Shown here piece after piece: positions 31,737 through 49,585 of a DNA stretch of 64,000 nucleotides. The notes under the pieces are model-generated. The model was not told where the DNA came from, did no database searches, and saw only the letters and a list, made by a program, of their open reading frames with translations. Position 1 is the stretch's first letter, and each line of letters begins with the position of its first letter. The translations under genes and the position numbers were made by a program. This stretch comes from Bacillus timonensis (GTDB lineage Bacteria; Bacillota; Bacilli; Bacillales; Bacillaceae_L): positions 1 through 64,000 of the forward strand of contig JAIVAN010000014.1 in the NCBI GenBank assembly GCA_020171895.1, written 5' to 3'.

Positions 31737-32207
31737 ATGCCTCGTAAAGGACCAGTTGCAAAAAGAGATGTATTACCTGATCCGTTATATAATTCAAAGC
31801 TTGTATCAAAACTTATCAACAAACTTATGATTGATGGTAAGAGAGGTAAGTCACAAGCAATTTTATATAAAGCATTTGATCTTGTACAACAACGTTCTGG
31901 TAAAGATGCTATGGAAGTGTTTGAACAAGCACTTAAAAACATCATGCCAGTATTAGAAGTTAAAGCACGCCGTGTTGGTGGTGCGAACTACCAAGTACCA
32001 GTTGAGGTTCGCCCTGACCGTCGTACGACTTTAGGTCTTCGTTGGTTAGTAAACTACTCTCGCCTTCGTGGAGAAAAAACGATGGAAGAGCGTTTAGCTA
32101 ACGAAATTTTAGACGCAGCAAATAACGCTGGAGCTTCTGTTAAAAAGCGTGAGGACACTCACAAAATGGCTGAAGCTAACAAAGCATTTGCTCACTACCG
32201 TTGGTAA
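31737..32207 (+). CDS. rpsG: 30S ribosomal protein S7
   Basis: The protein is 156 aa from ATG 31737 (AAAGGAGG 9 nt before) with the family start [23 protein letters not shown]. Conserved [14 protein letters not shown] (~76-89) and C-terminal [15 protein letters not shown]. It nucleates assembly of the 16S 3' major domain and contacts the E site. Second gene of the str operon. Confidence 0.98.
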   Translation: MPRKGPVAKRDVLPDPLYNSKLVSKLINKLMIDGKRGKSQAILYKAFDLVQQRSGKDAMEVFEQALKNIMPVLEVKARRVGGANYQVPVEVRPDRRTTLGLRWLVNYSRLRGEKTMEERLANEILDAANNAGASVKKREDTHKMAEANKAFAHYRW

Positions 32208-32222
32208 AATAAAATTAGAAAC

Positions 32223-32262
32223 AGCTCTGTTAAAATATTTTGTGATTTTGACAGGGCTTTTC
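32223..32262 (+). terminator. Strong hairpin between rpsG and fusA (possible attenuator)
   Basis: AGCTCTGTTAAAAT (32223-32236) pairs over 14 bp, with two G-U pairs, to ATTTTGACAGGGCT (32245-32258), followed by TTTT. It looks like a partial terminator inside the operon that could set the ratio of ribosomal proteins to EF-G. Confidence 0.6.
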
Positions 32263-32302
32263 CCCAAAAAATATACTTAACAATAGGAAGGAGAAAGACC
32301 CA

Positions 32303-34381
32303 ATGGCAAGAGAGTTCTCCTTGGCAAACACTCGTAATATCGGTATCATGGCACACATCGATGCTGGTAAAACTACGACAACTGAGCGCGTACTTTATTA
32401 CACTGGTAGAATTCACAAAATCGGTGAAACGCATGAAGGCGCTTCTCAAATGGACTGGATGGAGCAAGAGCAAGAGCGTGGTATCACTATCACATCTGCA
32501 GCGACAACAGCACAATGGAAAGGTCATCGCGTAAATATCATCGACACTCCTGGACACGTAGACTTCACAGTAGAAGTTGAACGTTCACTTCGTGTACTTG
32601 ATGGTGCTGTAGCGGTACTTGATGCACAATCAGGTGTTGAGCCTCAAACTGAAACAGTTTGGCGTCAAGCAACAACTTATGGAGTACCTCGTGTAGTATT
32701 CGTAAACAAAATGGATAAAATCGGGGCTGACTTCTTATATTCTGTAAAAACTCTTCATGAGCGTTTACAGGCAAATGCACACCCAATTCAACTTCCAATC
32801 GGAGCTGAAGATCAATTCGAAGCTATCATTGACTTAGTTGAAATGAATGCAACATTCTACGGAAATGACTTAGGTACTGAAATTGAAGTACGTGAGATTC
32901 CTGAAGAGCATAGAGAGCTTGCTGAAGAATACCGTGAAAAGTTAGTAGAAGCAGTAGCAGAACTTGATGAAGAATTAATGGAGAAATACCTTGGTGGAGA
33001 AGAAATCTCTAACGAAGAGCTAAAAGCAGCAATTCGTAAAGGTACTGTAAACGTTGAATTCTACCCAGTTATCTGTGGATCTGCATTCAAAAACAAAGGT
33101 GTTCAAAAGATGCTTGATGCAGTAATAGACTACTTACCATCTCCGATTGATGTACCAGCTATTAAAGGTACACTACCGGATACAGAAGAAGAAGTAACTC
33201 GTGAATCTAGTGATGAAGGTCCATTCGCAGCACTTGCATTCAAAGTTATGACTGACCCTTATGTTGGTAAATTAACATTCTTCCGTGTGTACTCTGGAAC
33301 ATTAGATTCAGGTTCATACGTACAAAACTCAACTAAAGGTAAGCGTGAGCGTGTAGGTCGTATCCTACAAATGCATGCGAACTCTCGTGAAGAGATTTCA
33401 AAAGTGCATTCAGGTGATATCGCTGCTGCAGTTGGTTTAAAAGATACAACGACTGGTGACACACTTTGCGATGACAAGAATCCAGTAATTCTTGAATCTA
33501 TGCAATTCCCTGAGCCAGTAATTCAACTTTCTGTTGAACCTAAATCAAAAGCAGACCAAGATAAAATGGGTACTGCATTACAAAAACTATCTGAAGAAGA
33601 TCCGACATTCCGTGCACATACTGATGCTGAAACGGGACAAACAATCATCGCTGGTATGGGTGAACTTCACCTTGACATCATCGTTGATCGTATGAAACGT
33701 GAATTCAAAGTTGAAGCAAATGTTGGTGCTCCTCAGGTTGCTTACAGAGAAACATTCCGTGGATCTGCTAAAGTTGAGGGTAAATTTGCTCGTCAATCAG
33801 GTGGACGTGGACAATTCGGACACGTTTGGATCGAGTTCGAACCAAACGAAGAAGGAAAAGGCTTTGAATTTGAGAACAAAATCGTTGGTGGTGTAGTTCC
33901 ACGTGAATACATCCCTGCAGTACAAGCTGGTCTTGAAGACGCTATGCAAAATGGTGTTTTAGCAGGATATCCATTAATCGATGTTAAAGCTGCATTAGTT
34001 GATGGTTCTTACCATGATGTTGACTCAAGTGAGATGGCGTTTAAAATTGCTGCATCTATGGCACTTAAAAACGCTGTATCAAAATGTAGCCCTGTAATTC
34101 TTGAGCCTATGATGAAAGTTGAAGTAGTAATTCCTGATGAGTACATGGGAGACATCATGGGTGGAATCACATCTCGTCGTGGTCGTGTAGAAGGTATGGA
34201 AGCTCGTGGAAACGCACAAGTTGTTCGCGCAATGGTTCCACTATCTGAAATGTTTGGATATGCAACTTCTTTACGTTCTAATACGCAAGGTCGTGGAGTA
34301 TTCACAATGCACTTTGATCACTACGAAGAAGTTCCTAAGTCAATTGCAGAAGAAATTATTAAAAAAAATAAAGGTGAATAA
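32303..34381 (+). CDS. fusA: Elongation factor G
   Basis: This 692-aa translocase GTPase has G1 AHIDAGKTT (~17-25), G2 [12 protein letters not shown]3 DTPGHVDF (~83-90) and G4 NKMDK (~137-141). Domains III-V follow to the C-terminus. It drives tRNA-mRNA translocation and, with RRF, ribosome recycling. ATG 32303 follows AGGAAGGAG. Third gene of the str operon. Confidence 0.99.
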   Translation: MAREFSLANTRNIGIMAHIDAGKTTTTERVLYYTGRIHKIGETHEGASQMDWMEQEQERGITITSAATTAQWKGHRVNIIDTPGHVDFTVEVERSLRVLDGAVAVLDAQSGVEPQTETVWRQATTYGVPRVVFVNKMDKIGADFLYSVKTLHERLQANAHPIQLPIGAEDQFEAIIDLVEMNATFYGNDLGTEIEVREIPEEHRELAEEYREKLVEAVAELDEELMEKYLGGEEISNEELKAAIRKGTVNVEFYPVICGSAFKNKGVQKMLDAVIDYLPSPIDVPAIKGTLPDTEEEVTRESSDEGPFAALAFKVMTDPYVGKLTFFRVYSGTLDSGSYVQNSTKGKRERVGRILQMHANSREEISKVHSGDIAAAVGLKDTTTGDTLCDDKNPVILESMQFPEPVIQLSVEPKSKADQDKMGTALQKLSEEDPTFRAHTDAETGQTIIAGMGELHLDIIVDRMKREFKVEANVGAPQVAYRETFRGSAKVEGKFARQSGGRGQFGHVWIEFEPNEEGKGFEFENKIVGGVVPREYIPAVQAGLEDAMQNGVLAGYPLIDVKAALVDGSYHDVDSSEMAFKIAASMALKNAVSKCSPVILEPMMKVEVVIPDEYMGDIMGGITSRRGRVEGMEARGNAQVVRAMVPLSEMFGYATSLRSNTQGRGVFTMHFDHYEEVPKSIAEEIIKKNKGE

Positions 34382-34420
34382 TTGATTTTCACCCTTAGTT
34401 AAAGTATAACTACTATGTAG

Positions 34421-34462
34421 GCTTTGAAAGTAAAGATGAAATTTCATACTTTACTTTCAAGC
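34421..34462. other. Long imperfect palindrome between fusA and tuf
   Basis: GCTTTGAAAGTAAAGATGAAA (34421-34441) is the near reverse complement of 34442-34462, giving about 20 paired bases with one bulge on each side and almost no loop. A second palindrome, TTCATATGAA, follows (34464-34473). There is no T-run, so it is not a classical terminator; RNA processing or stabilisation of the tuf transcript is possible. Confidence 0.65.
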
Positions 34463-34510
34463 GTTCATATGAAAAATATAATCTATATAATTCTTAAGGA
34501 GGAATTCCTA

Positions 34511-35701
34511 ATGGGTAAAGCAAAATTCGATCGTTCTAAAACGCATGCGAATATCGGTACAATCGGTCACGTTGACCACGGTAAAACAACTTTAACAGCT
34601 GCTATCACTTCTGTTCTTGCAAAAAGATCAGGTAAAGGTGTAGCTATGGCATATGATCAAATTGATGGTGCTCCAGAAGAGCGTGAGCGTGGAATTACAA
34701 TTTCTACTGCACACGTTGAGTATGAAACTGACAACCGTCACTATGCACACGTTGACTGCCCAGGACATGCTGACTACGTTAAAAACATGATCACTGGTGC
34801 TGCTCAAATGGACGGCGGAATCTTAGTAGTATCTGCTGCTGATGGTCCAATGCCACAAACTCGTGAGCACATTCTTCTTTCTCGTCAAGTAGGTGTTCCT
34901 TACCTAGTTGTATTCTTAAACAAATGTGACATGGTTGACGACGAAGAGTTACTTGAACTTGTAGAAATGGAAGTTCGTGACCTTCTTTCTGAATATGATT
35001 TCCCTGGTGACGATGTACCAGTAGTAAAAGGTTCTGCTCTTAAAGCTCTTGAAGGAGATGCTGAGTGGGAAGAGAAAATTATCGAATTAATGGCTGCTGT
35101 TGATGAGTATATCCCAACTCCAGCACGTGACACTGAAAAACCTTTCATGATGCCAGTTGAGGATGTATTCTCAATCACTGGTCGTGGAACAGTTGCTACT
35201 GGACGTGTTGAGCGTGGAGTAGTTAAAGTTGGTGACGTAGTAGAAATCATCGGTTTAACTGAAGAGCCAAAATCAACTACTGTAACAGGTGTTGAAATGT
35301 TCCGTAAGCTTCTTGATTATGCTGAAGCTGGAGACAACATTGGTGCACTTCTTCGTGGTGTATCACGTGATGATATCCAACGTGGACAAGTACTTGCTAA
35401 GCCAGGTACAATCAAGCCTCACACTAAGTTCAAAGCAGAGGTTTATGTATTATCTAAAGAAGAGGGTGGACGTCACACTCCATTCTTCACAAACTACCGT
35501 CCTCAGTTCTACTTCCGTACAACTGACGTAACTGGTATTTGTAACCTACCTGAAGGCGTAGAAATGGTTATGCCTGGAGATAACATCGAAATGACTGTTG
35601 AGCTAATTGCTTCAGTTGCGATTGAAGAAGGTACTAAATTCTCAATCCGTGAAGGTGGACGTACTGTTGGAGCTGGCGTAGTAGCTACTATCCAAGAGTA
35701 A
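34511..35701 (+). CDS. tuf: Elongation factor Tu
   Basis: The protein is 396 aa from ATG 34511 (AAGGAGG 9 nt before); a longer frame from 34424 runs through the palindrome and is not real. GTPase motifs: GHVDHGKTT (~18-26), [13 protein letters not shown] (~81-88), NKCDM (~136-140). Domains 2 and 3 follow (~205-396). It delivers aminoacyl-tRNA to the ribosome. Last gene of the str operon; unlike B. subtilis, no ybaC follows. Confidence 0.99.
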   Translation: MGKAKFDRSKTHANIGTIGHVDHGKTTLTAAITSVLAKRSGKGVAMAYDQIDGAPEERERGITISTAHVEYETDNRHYAHVDCPGHADYVKNMITGAAQMDGGILVVSAADGPMPQTREHILLSRQVGVPYLVVFLNKCDMVDDEELLELVEMEVRDLLSEYDFPGDDVPVVKGSALKALEGDAEWEEKIIELMAAVDEYIPTPARDTEKPFMMPVEDVFSITGRGTVATGRVERGVVKVGDVVEIIGLTEEPKSTTVTGVEMFRKLLDYAEAGDNIGALLRGVSRDDIQRGQVLAKPGTIKPHTKFKAEVYVLSKEEGGRHTPFFTNYRPQFYFRTTDVTGICNLPEGVEMVMPGDNIEMTVELIASVAIEEGTKFSIREGGRTVGAGVVATIQE

Positions 35702-35712
35702 TCATAAATGAC

Positions 35713-35750
35713 AAAAGACAGTGAGTTTTACTCACTGTCTTTTTTTTTGC
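35713..35750 (+). terminator. Terminator after tuf
   Basis: AAAGACAGTGAG, loop TTTTA, CTCACTGTCTTT and a run of nine Ts. Perfect 12-bp stem. Confidence 0.96.
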
Positions 35751-36043
35751 TTAAAAACAAACTGCTATTTTATGTGTAAGAGATAAATAGAACAACAGTT
35801 ACTGTCATAATTTACTGCATGATGATCTAGTAGACTTGTGGTAGGATAAAGTAGTTGTTTTCAATAGAAGAATCTTATCTGTGAATTAGTTTCTTCTATT
35901 ATATATACAAAATTAAAAAGACAATCGACTTAATCATTTCCATAATGTAACACGATATAAGTTTCAAGCTTAACTTGATAAATATATATTAGATATGTAT
36001 AATTAAAAAAGTGCGAAAAACATGCATAAATAAATGTTTACTA
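35751..36043. other. Intergenic region before the S10 promoter
   Basis: About 290 nt, AT-rich, no gene seen on either strand. It holds a 10-bp inverted repeat AATAGAAGAA/TTCTTCTATT (35863-35872/35891-35900) without a T-run. B. subtilis has ybaC in this position, and no trace of it is visible here. Confidence 0.5.
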
Positions 36044-36079
36044 TTGCAATTCATTATCTATTTTTATATAATAGATAAT
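36044..36079 (+). promoter_or_regulatory. Promoter of the S10-spc-alpha operon, overlapped by a palindrome
   Basis: TTGCAA (36044-36049), 17 nt, then TATAAT (36067-36072). A perfect 10-bp inverted repeat ATTATCTATT/AATAGATAAT (36053-36062/36070-36079) is centred on the -10 element and runs to the expected start. It may be an operator or may form a hairpin at the very 5' end. The leader to rpsJ is about 125 nt. Confidence 0.72.
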
Positions 36080-36514
<435 letters not shown>

Positions 36515-36549
36515 TAAATAACTTGTTAAAAACATAGGAGGTGTGACTA

Positions 36550-37179
36550 ATGACCAAAGGAATCTTAGGAAGAAAGATCGGTATGACGCAAGTATTCGCT
36601 GAAAACGGTGATCTAATTCCAGTAACAGTAATTGAAGCAACTCCAAACGTTGTTCTTCAAAAGAAAAGCTCTGAAACTGACGGATACGAAGCTATCCAAA
36701 TCGGTTTTGAAGATAAAAGAGAAAAATTAGCTAACAAACCTGTAAAAGGACATGTTGCTAAAGCTAATACTGCACCTAAGCGCTTCGTACGTGAAATTCG
36801 TGGCGTAAATACTGGTGAGTATGAAGTTGGTCAAGAAGTCAAAGTTGATATCTTCGCTGAAGGAGATATGGTAGATGTAACAGGAATTTCTAAAGGTAAA
36901 GGTTTCCAAGGTGTAATTAAACGCCACGGACAATCTCGCGGACCTATGTCACATGGTTCTCGTTACCACCGTCGTCCTGGTTCAATGGGACCTGTTGCTC
37001 CAAACCGTGTATTCAAAAATAAATTATTACCTGGTCGTATGGGCGGAGAGCGCATCACTGTTCAAAACTTACAAATCGTAAAAGTTGATACAGAACGCAA
37101 TCTTCTTTTAGTAAAAGGTAATGTACCTGGACCAAAAAAATCGTTAATTACTGTTAAAAATGCTGTAAAAGCGAAGTAA
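36550..37179 (+). CDS. rplC: 50S ribosomal protein L3
   Basis: This 209-aa protein starts [20 protein letters not shown] at ATG 36550 (GGAGG before). The extended loop [20 protein letters not shown] (~125-144) reaches the peptidyl transferase centre. It is a primary 23S binder that starts 50S assembly. It lies 35 nt after rpsJ. Confidence 0.98.
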   Translation: MTKGILGRKIGMTQVFAENGDLIPVTVIEATPNVVLQKKSSETDGYEAIQIGFEDKREKLANKPVKGHVAKANTAPKRFVREIRGVNTGEYEVGQEVKVDIFAEGDMVDVTGISKGKGFQGVIKRHGQSRGPMSHGSRYHRRPGSMGPVAPNRVFKNKLLPGRMGGERITVQNLQIVKVDTERNLLLVKGNVPGPKKSLITVKNAVKAK

Positions 37180-37204
37180 TTCACTAAGAAAGGAGGATAT
37201 GTCA

Positions 37205-37828
37205 ATGCCAAAAGTTGCATTGTTAAACCAAAACGGATCGTCAGTTGGAGAAATCGAACTTAATGATTCAGTTTTCGGTATCGAACCAAATCAGCATGTA
37301 TTATTCGACGCAGTAATCATGCAAAGAGCTTCTTTACGTCAAGGAACTCACAAAACAAAAATTCGCTCTGAAGTAGCAGGCGGTGGCCGTAAGCCTTGGA
37401 AACAAAAAGGAACTGGTCGTGCACGTCAAGGATCAATCCGTTCGCCACAATGGCGTGGTGGAGGTATCGTATTCGGTCCTACACCAAGAAGCTACAGCTT
37501 CAAATTACCTAAAAAAGTACGCCGTTTAGCAATCAAATCTGCTTTATCTACTAAAGTTCTTGAGAACAACATCTTAGTTTTAGAAAACCTACAACTAGAT
37601 GCACCTAAAACAAAAGAAATGTCTGCGATCTTAAATGGCTTAAACGTTGATCGTAAAGCTCTTATTGTAACAGCTGACCTAAATGAAACTGTTGCATTAT
37701 CTGCTCGTAACATTCCTGGAGTAACGGTTGTTCCAGCAAATGGAATTAGTGTTCTTGATGTACTTAACCACGATAAATTAGTGATTACTAAAGCTGCGGT
37801 GGAAAAAGTAGAGGAGGTGCTTGCATAA
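37205..37828 (+). CDS. rplD: 50S ribosomal protein L4
   Basis: The protein is 207 aa from ATG 37205, 8 nt after AAGGAGG; the ATG at 37199 is only 2 nt away and is less likely. The extended loop [23 protein letters not shown] (~60-82) lines the exit tunnel and is a macrolide-resistance site; it looks wild type. In E. coli L4 represses the S10 operon, but not known to do so in Bacillus. Confidence 0.97.
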   Translation: MPKVALLNQNGSSVGEIELNDSVFGIEPNQHVLFDAVIMQRASLRQGTHKTKIRSEVAGGGRKPWKQKGTGRARQGSIRSPQWRGGGIVFGPTPRSYSFKLPKKVRRLAIKSALSTKVLENNILVLENLQLDAPKTKEMSAILNGLNVDRKALIVTADLNETVALSARNIPGVTVVPANGISVLDVLNHDKLVITKAAVEKVEEVLA

Positions 37829-38115
37829 TGAAAGATCCTCGTGATATTATTAAGCGCCCTGTTATTACTGAACGTTCAACAGACATGATGTCTGAAAAGA
37901 AATATACGTTTGATGTAGATGTTAAAGCTAATAAAACAGAAGTTAAAGATGCGATTGAGCAAATCTTTGGTGTAACTGTTGATAAAGTAAACATCATGAA
38001 CTATAAAGGTAAATTCAAGCGTATGGGACGTCACAGTGGTTACACTTCTCGTCGTAGAAAAGCTATCGTTAAGTTAACTGCTGAAAGTAAAGAAATAGAA
38101 TTCTTTGAAGTTTAA
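37828..38115 (+). CDS. rplW: 50S ribosomal protein L23
   Basis: This 95-aa protein begins at the ATG sharing one base with the rplD stop (TAATG), so translation is coupled. Conserved [12 protein letters not shown] (~9-20) and [25 protein letters not shown] (~48-72). It sits at the tunnel exit and docks trigger factor and SRP. Confidence 0.97.
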   Translation: MKDPRDIIKRPVITERSTDMMSEKKYTFDVDVKANKTEVKDAIEQIFGVTVDKVNIMNYKGKFKRMGRHSGYTSRRRKAIVKLTAESKEIEFFEV

Positions 38116-38126
38116 TATATAAGTGA

Positions 38127-38972
<846 letters not shown>

Positions 38973-39029
38973 CGGGGTTGTGCTACGGTTCACTGGAACC
39001 GTAGGTCAATCACGAAGGGAGGTACACTT

Positions 39030-39308
39030 ATGGGTCGCAGCTTAAAAAAAGGACCTTTTGTAGATGATCATTTAATGAAAAAAGTTGAGGCTTTAAATGA
39101 AACCGAAAAGAAACAAGTTGTTAAAACTTGGTCTCGTCGTTCTACTATTTTCCCTCAATTTATTGGTCACACAATCGCAGTTTATGATGGTCGTAAACAT
39201 GTTCCAGTATACGTAACAGAAGATATGGTAGGTCACAAATTAGGTGAATTCGCACCAACTCGTACGTATAAAGGACACGGTAACGACGACAAGAAAACAA
39301 GACGTTAA
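39030..39308 (+). CDS. rpsS: 30S ribosomal protein S19
   Basis: This 92-aa protein starts [19 protein letters not shown] after GGGAGG. Conserved [23 protein letters not shown] (~31-53, read in two blocks) and [14 protein letters not shown]. It binds the 30S head and contacts the A-site finger bridge. Confidence 0.98.
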   Translation: MGRSLKKGPFVDDHLMKKVEALNETEKKQVVKTWSRRSTIFPQFIGHTIAVYDGRKHVPVYVTEDMVGHKLGEFAPTRTYKGHGNDDKKTRR

Positions 39309-39325
39309 TGAGAGGAGGCATTTCT

Positions 39326-39667
39326 ATGCAAGCTAAAGCTGTCGCGAGAACAGTTCGTATTGCTCCTCGTAAAGCACGTTTAGTGATAGATCTTATTCGA
39401 GGAAAGCAAGTAGGTGAAGCAGTAGCAATCCTACGTCATACACCAAAAGCTGCTTCTCCAATCGTAGAAAAATTGTTAAACTCTGCTATTGCAAATGCGG
39501 AGCACAACTATGAAATGGATGTTAACAACCTAGTTGTTACTGAAGCTTATGTAAATGAAGGACCAACATTAAAACGTTTCCGCCCTCGTGCAATGGGACG
39601 TGCAAGTCAAATCAACAAACGTACGAGCCACATTACGATCGTGGTAACAGAAAAGAAGGAGGGATAA
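39326..39667 (+). CDS. rplV: 50S ribosomal protein L22
   Basis: The protein is 113 aa from ATG 39326 (AGAGGAGG 10 nt before); an in-frame ATG at 39308 overlaps the rpsS stop and lacks a site. Conserved [20 protein letters not shown] (~8-27). The beta-hairpin [15 protein letters not shown] (~80-94) lines the exit tunnel and is a macrolide-resistance site; wild-type in appearance. Confidence 0.97.
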   Translation: MQAKAVARTVRIAPRKARLVIDLIRGKQVGEAVAILRHTPKAASPIVEKLLNSAIANAEHNYEMDVNNLVVTEAYVNEGPTLKRFRPRAMGRASQINKRTSHITIVVTEKKEG

Positions 39668-41241
<1,574 letters not shown>

Positions 41242-41287
41242 TATAAATGTTCGGATATATCCTAAAATCCGGAGGGAGGTTTCATAA

Positions 41288-41656
<369 letters not shown>

Positions 41657-41693
41657 ATAGAAATCGAAAGGCCTTTAAGGAGGTGCGAAATAG

Positions 41694-42002
41694 ATGCATG
41701 TAAAAAAAGGAGACAAAGTTCAAGTGATCTCTGGAAAAGATAAAGGTAAACAAGGTGTTATCCTTGAAGCTTTCCCAAAGAAAAACCGTGTTCTTGTTGA
41801 AGGCGTTAATATTATCAAGAAGCATTCAAAACCGTCTCAAGCAAATCCGCAAGGTGGTATTATTAGCAAAGAAGCACCTGTTCATGTATCAAACGTGATG
41901 CCATTGGATAAAGCTGGTGTTCCTACACGTGTAGGTTACAAATTAGTAGATGGCAAAAAGGTACGTGTTGCTAAAACATCTGGTGAATTATTAGATAAAT
42001 AG
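41694..42002 (+). CDS. rplX: 50S ribosomal protein L24
   Basis: This 102-aa KOW-domain protein starts [40 protein letters not shown] is the KOW core. It initiates 50S assembly at the 5' domain of 23S. ATG 41694 follows AAGGAGGTG. Confidence 0.97.
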   Translation: MHVKKGDKVQVISGKDKGKQGVILEAFPKKNRVLVEGVNIIKKHSKPSQANPQGGIISKEAPVHVSNVMPLDKAGVPTRVGYKLVDGKKVRVAKTSGELLDK

Positions 42003-42028
42003 AACGATAAAAGAAAGGAGGTAGTAAG

Positions 42029-42767
<739 letters not shown>

Positions 42768-42777
42768 AACCCAATAA

Positions 42778-43197
<420 letters not shown>

Positions 43198-43226
43198 AAG
43201 CTTTTTAAAGAATGGAGGTGTAGTAC

Positions 43227-43763
43227 ATGTCACGTGTTGGTAAAAAACTTTTAGAAATTCCAGCTGGTGTTACTATTACTAATAACAATAACACTATTAC
43301 AGTTAAAGGACCGAAAGGCGAGTTAACTCGTACTTTCCATCCTGATATGACAATTAATGTTGAAGAGAACGTACTTACTGTTACTCGTCCAACTGACAAT
43401 AAAGAACATCGTGCACTTCATGGCACAACTCGTAGTATCCTTGGCAACATGGTTGAAGGTGTAGCAAAAGGTTATGAAAGAGGTTTAGAGCTTATCGGTG
43501 TAGGTTACCGTGCTCAAAAATCTGGTAACAAAGTTATCCTTAACGTTGGTTACTCTCATCCAGTAGAAATCGTTCCTGAAAATGGTATCGAGCTTGAAGT
43601 ACCTTCTAATACAAAAATCATTGTAAAAGGTATCGATAAAGAACGTGTTGGCGCATTAGCTGCTAACATCCGTGGTGTACGTCCGCCTGAACCTTATAAA
43701 GGAAAAGGTATTCGTTACGAAGGTGAATTTGTACGTCGTAAAGAAGGTAAAACTGCGAAGTAA
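43227..43763 (+). CDS. rplF: 50S ribosomal protein L6
   Basis: This 178-aa protein starts [20 protein letters not shown], with two similar alpha/beta domains. C-terminal signature [20 protein letters not shown] (~152-171). It binds near the sarcin-ricin loop. ATG 43227 follows GGAGGTG. Confidence 0.98.
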   Translation: MSRVGKKLLEIPAGVTITNNNNTITVKGPKGELTRTFHPDMTINVEENVLTVTRPTDNKEHRALHGTTRSILGNMVEGVAKGYERGLELIGVGYRAQKSGNKVILNVGYSHPVEIVPENGIELEVPSNTKIIVKGIDKERVGALAANIRGVRPPEPYKGKGIRYEGEFVRRKEGKTAK

Positions 43764-43794
43764 GCCTTTTAGGTGAAAGAAAGGAGTGTCGTAT

Positions 43795-44678
<884 letters not shown>

Positions 44679-44691
44679 GGAGGGAAATTAG

Positions 44692-44874
44692 ATGTCAAAT
44701 AAATTAGCAATCACCCTCACTCGCAGCGTAATTGGTCGTCCAGAAGACCAACGTGTAACTGTTCGTACTCTTGGATTAAAAAAAGTTAATCAAACTGTTT
44801 TACATGATGATAATCCTGCGATTCGCGGTATGATTAATAAAGTATCTCATCTTGTTACGGTAAAAGAACAATAA
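44692..44874 (+). CDS. rpmD: 50S ribosomal protein L30
   Basis: This 60-aa protein includes [20 protein letters not shown] and [25 protein letters not shown] precedes ATG 44692, 13 nt after rpsE. Short bacterial form. Confidence 0.97.
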   Translation: MSNKLAITLTRSVIGRPEDQRVTVRTLGLKKVNQTVLHDDNPAIRGMINKVSHLVTVKEQ

Positions 44875-44905
44875 TTGAATTTCTCTGAAATAAGGAGGTG
44901 CCCAA

Positions 44906-45346
44906 ATGAAACTTCATGAATTAAAACCAGCTGAAGGGTCTCGTAAAGAACGTAACCGTGTAGGCCGCGGTACAGGTTCAGGAAACGGTAAGACTGCTGG
45001 TAAAGGTCATAAAGGTCAAAATGCTCGTTCAGGCGGCGGCGTTCGCCCTGGATTTGAGGGTGGTCAAACACCTTTATTCCAACGTTTACCAAAGCGTGGT
45101 TTCACGAATATTAATCGCAAAGATTTCGCGGTTGTAAACCTTGAAACTCTTAATCGTTTTGAAGACGGTACTGAAGTAACTCCAGAACTTCTTGTTGAAA
45201 CTGGTGTAGTAAGTAAATTAAAAGCTGGCGTTAAGGTTCTTGCAAAAGGTACTCTTGAAAAGAAGCTTACAGTTAGAGCTCACAAATTCTCCTCTTCTGC
45301 GAAAGAAGCGATCGAAGCTGCTGGCGGAACAACAGAGGTGATTTAA
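44906..45346 (+). CDS. rplO: 50S ribosomal protein L15
   Basis: This 146-aa protein starts [20 protein letters not shown], then the glycine-rich [19 protein letters not shown] extension that runs deep into the 50S. The stop shares one base with the secY start (TAATG), coupling ribosome and translocon expression. Confidence 0.98.
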   Translation: MKLHELKPAEGSRKERNRVGRGTGSGNGKTAGKGHKGQNARSGGGVRPGFEGGQTPLFQRLPKRGFTNINRKDFAVVNLETLNRFEDGTEVTPELLVETGVVSKLKAGVKVLAKGTLEKKLTVRAHKFSSSAKEAIEAAGGTTEVI

Positions 45347-46638
45347 TGTTCCAGACAATCTCCAATTTTATGCGCGTTGGTGATATACGAAACAAAATTG
45401 TGTTCACCTTATTAATGTTAATTGTATTTAGAATAGGTACATTTATTCCTGTACCAAACGTTAACGCTGAAGTATTAAAGTTAAATGATGAGTTAAATGT
45501 ATTTGGTATCCTAAATACATTTGGTGGCGGTGCCCTGCAAAACTTCTCCATTTTTGCTATGGGTATCATGCCATACATCACAGCATCTATTATCATCCAA
45601 CTACTACAGATGGATGTAGTCCCTAAGTTTACTGAGTGGTCTAAGCAAGGTGAAGTAGGTCGCCGTAAATTAGCACAGTTTACTCGTTATGGCACAATTG
45701 TTTTAGGATTTATCCAAGCACTTGGAATGTCATACGGTTTTAATAACATGGCTGGTGGAGCTTTAATACAGAATGCTGGTATTCCTACGTATCTTTTAAT
45801 TGCTTTAGTTTTAACTGCTGGTACTGCATTTTTATTATGGGTTGGGGAACTAATCACTACTAAAGGTGTAGGTAACGGAATATCAATCTTAATCTTTGCT
45901 GGTATCGTTGCTGGAATACCTTCTACGGTAAACCAAATTTACGCTCAGCAAATTCAAGATGCTGGAGATCAACTTTTCATTAGCATCGTTACTGTACTAT
46001 TAATTCTACTTGCTGTAATTGCAATTGTTGTAGGGGTTATCTTTATCCAACAGGCATTAAGAAAAATTCCTATCCAATATGCAAAACGCTTAGTAGCAAA
46101 CAGTCCAGTAGGAGGACATTCCACTCATTTACCACTTAAAGTAAATGCTGCTGGAGTTATCCCAGTTATTTTCGCGGTGTCATTTATTATAACACCACCA
46201 ACGATTGCTTCATTCTTTGGTCAGAATGATGTAACATTATGGATTCAGAAGACGTTTGATTATACTCAACCGGTTGGAATGTTGATATATGTTGCATTAA
46301 TCATCGCTTTTACTTATTTCTACACATTTGTTCAAGTTAATCCTGAGCAAATGACTGAGAATTTGAAAAAGCAAGGTGGATATATTCCAGGCATTCGCCC
46401 AGGAAAGAACACGCAAGAATATGTAACTAAGATTTTATATCGTTTAACCTTCGTAGGTGCTCTATTCTTAGCAGTTATTTCGGTTCTTCCTGTATTTTTC
46501 ATTAAATTCGCTGATCTTCCTCAATCTGCTCAGATTGGTGGAACTAGCTTACTAATCGTTGTTGGTGTTGCACTAGAAACGATGAAACAGCTTGAAAGTC
46601 AGCTTGTTAAACGTCATTATAAAGGCTTTATTAAGTAA
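45346..46638 (+). CDS. secY: Protein translocase channel subunit SecY
   Basis: This 430-aa protein has ten hydrophobic helices. Family blocks are visible: FNMFSGG-type plug region replaced by NTFGGGALQNFSIFAMGIMP (~51-70), TRYGTIVLGFIQ, and the cytoplasmic loop NLKKQGGYIPGIRPGKNT (~339-356). It forms the SecYEG pore with SecE (19005). Start coupled to rplO. Confidence 0.98.
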   Translation: MFQTISNFMRVGDIRNKIVFTLLMLIVFRIGTFIPVPNVNAEVLKLNDELNVFGILNTFGGGALQNFSIFAMGIMPYITASIIIQLLQMDVVPKFTEWSKQGEVGRRKLAQFTRYGTIVLGFIQALGMSYGFNNMAGGALIQNAGIPTYLLIALVLTAGTAFLLWVGELITTKGVGNGISILIFAGIVAGIPSTVNQIYAQQIQDAGDQLFISIVTVLLILLAVIAIVVGVIFIQQALRKIPIQYAKRLVANSPVGGHSTHLPLKVNAAGVIPVIFAVSFIITPPTIASFFGQNDVTLWIQKTFDYTQPVGMLIYVALIIAFTYFYTFVQVNPEQMTENLKKQGGYIPGIRPGKNTQEYVTKILYRLTFVGALFLAVISVLPVFFIKFADLPQSAQIGGTSLLIVVGVALETMKQLESQLVKRHYKGFIK

Positions 46639-46645
46639 TTAGGTT

Positions 46646-46664
46646 CTGGGAATGCATTTCCCAG
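46646..46664 (+). other. Intercistronic hairpin between secY and adk
   Basis: CTGGGAA (46646-46652), loop TGCAT, TTCCCAG (46658-46664). A 7-bp stem without a T-run: likely an RNA processing or stability element in the operon, not a terminator. Confidence 0.5.
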
Positions 46665-46685
46665 TCCCTGCATAATAGAGACTGA

Positions 46686-48094
<1,409 letters not shown>

Positions 48095-48110
48095 GTGAAG
48101 GTGATTTTGG

Positions 48111-48446
48111 TTGAACGAATCTGATTCGAGTCCGCGCATAGGTCAATTTGTTTTGATTACTCAAGGCAGAGATGCTGGACAGTATGCCGTAATTATTGAA
48201 ATTCTCGATGATCGCTTCGTGTTAATAGCCGATGGAGATAAACGAAAGTTTAATTGTCCTAAAAAGAAAAATAATCATCATCTAGAATTTTTTGATTACG
48301 TATCTCCGGAAGTTCAGAACAGTATTTTTGAAACTGGTCGTGTGACAAACGGTAAACTACGTTTTGCTTTATCAAAGTTTGTCAATGAGCACGTTACTGA
48401 TTTGAAGAAGGGAGAACATTTTGATGGCGAAAGACGATGTAATTGA
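48111..48446 (+). CDS. KOW-domain RNA-binding protein (YbzG-like)
   Basis: The protein is 111 aa from TTG 48111 (AAGGTGA 6 nt before). The N-terminal KOW motif [20 protein letters not shown] (~10-29) resembles the L14e/L24-type RNA-binding fold, followed by [19 protein letters not shown]. The C-terminal ~40 residues are helical. The last 23 nt overlap infA in another frame, so the two are probably translationally coupled. Conserved at this place in Bacilli; possible ribosome-associated protein, function not established. Confidence 0.82.
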   Translation: MNESDSSPRIGQFVLITQGRDAGQYAVIIEILDDRFVLIADGDKRKFNCPKKKNNHHLEFFDYVSPEVQNSIFETGRVTNGKLRFALSKFVNEHVTDLKKGEHFDGERRCN

Positions 48447-48642
48447 AGTAGAAGGTACTATTACTGAAACATTACCAAATGCAATGTTTAAAGTTGAATT
48501 AGAAAATGGTCATACTGTATTAGCACATGTTTCTGGTAAAATCCGCATGCATTTCATTCGCATTTTACCTGGAGACAAAGTTACAGTAGAATTATCACCA
48601 TATGACTTAACGCGCGGTAGAATTACGTACCGTTTTAAATAA
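48424..48642 (+). CDS. infA: Translation initiation factor IF-1
   Basis: The protein is 72 aa from ATG 48424 (AAGGGAG within the preceding gene). S1-like OB fold, almost the standard Bacillus sequence: [36 protein letters not shown], ending GRITYRFK. It occupies the 30S A site during initiation. Overlaps the KOW gene by 23 nt. Confidence 0.98.
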   Translation: MAKDDVIEVEGTITETLPNAMFKVELENGHTVLAHVSGKIRMHFIRILPGDKVTVELSPYDLTRGRITYRFK

Positions 48643-48671
48643 ATGCACTCCGTACTATCGAGGAGGTTTGA

Positions 48672-48788
<117 letters not shown>

Positions 48789-48810
48789 TTACAAGGAGGT
48801 GTACGTCTAA

Positions 48811-49176
<366 letters not shown>

Positions 49177-49192
49177 TAAAGGAGGTAAATGA

Positions 49193-49585
<393 letters not shown>

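Noticed and set aside
34424-34510. 29-residue N-terminal extension of EF-Tu
   Set aside because: It is translated from the intergenic palindrome and the normal SD precedes ATG 34511.
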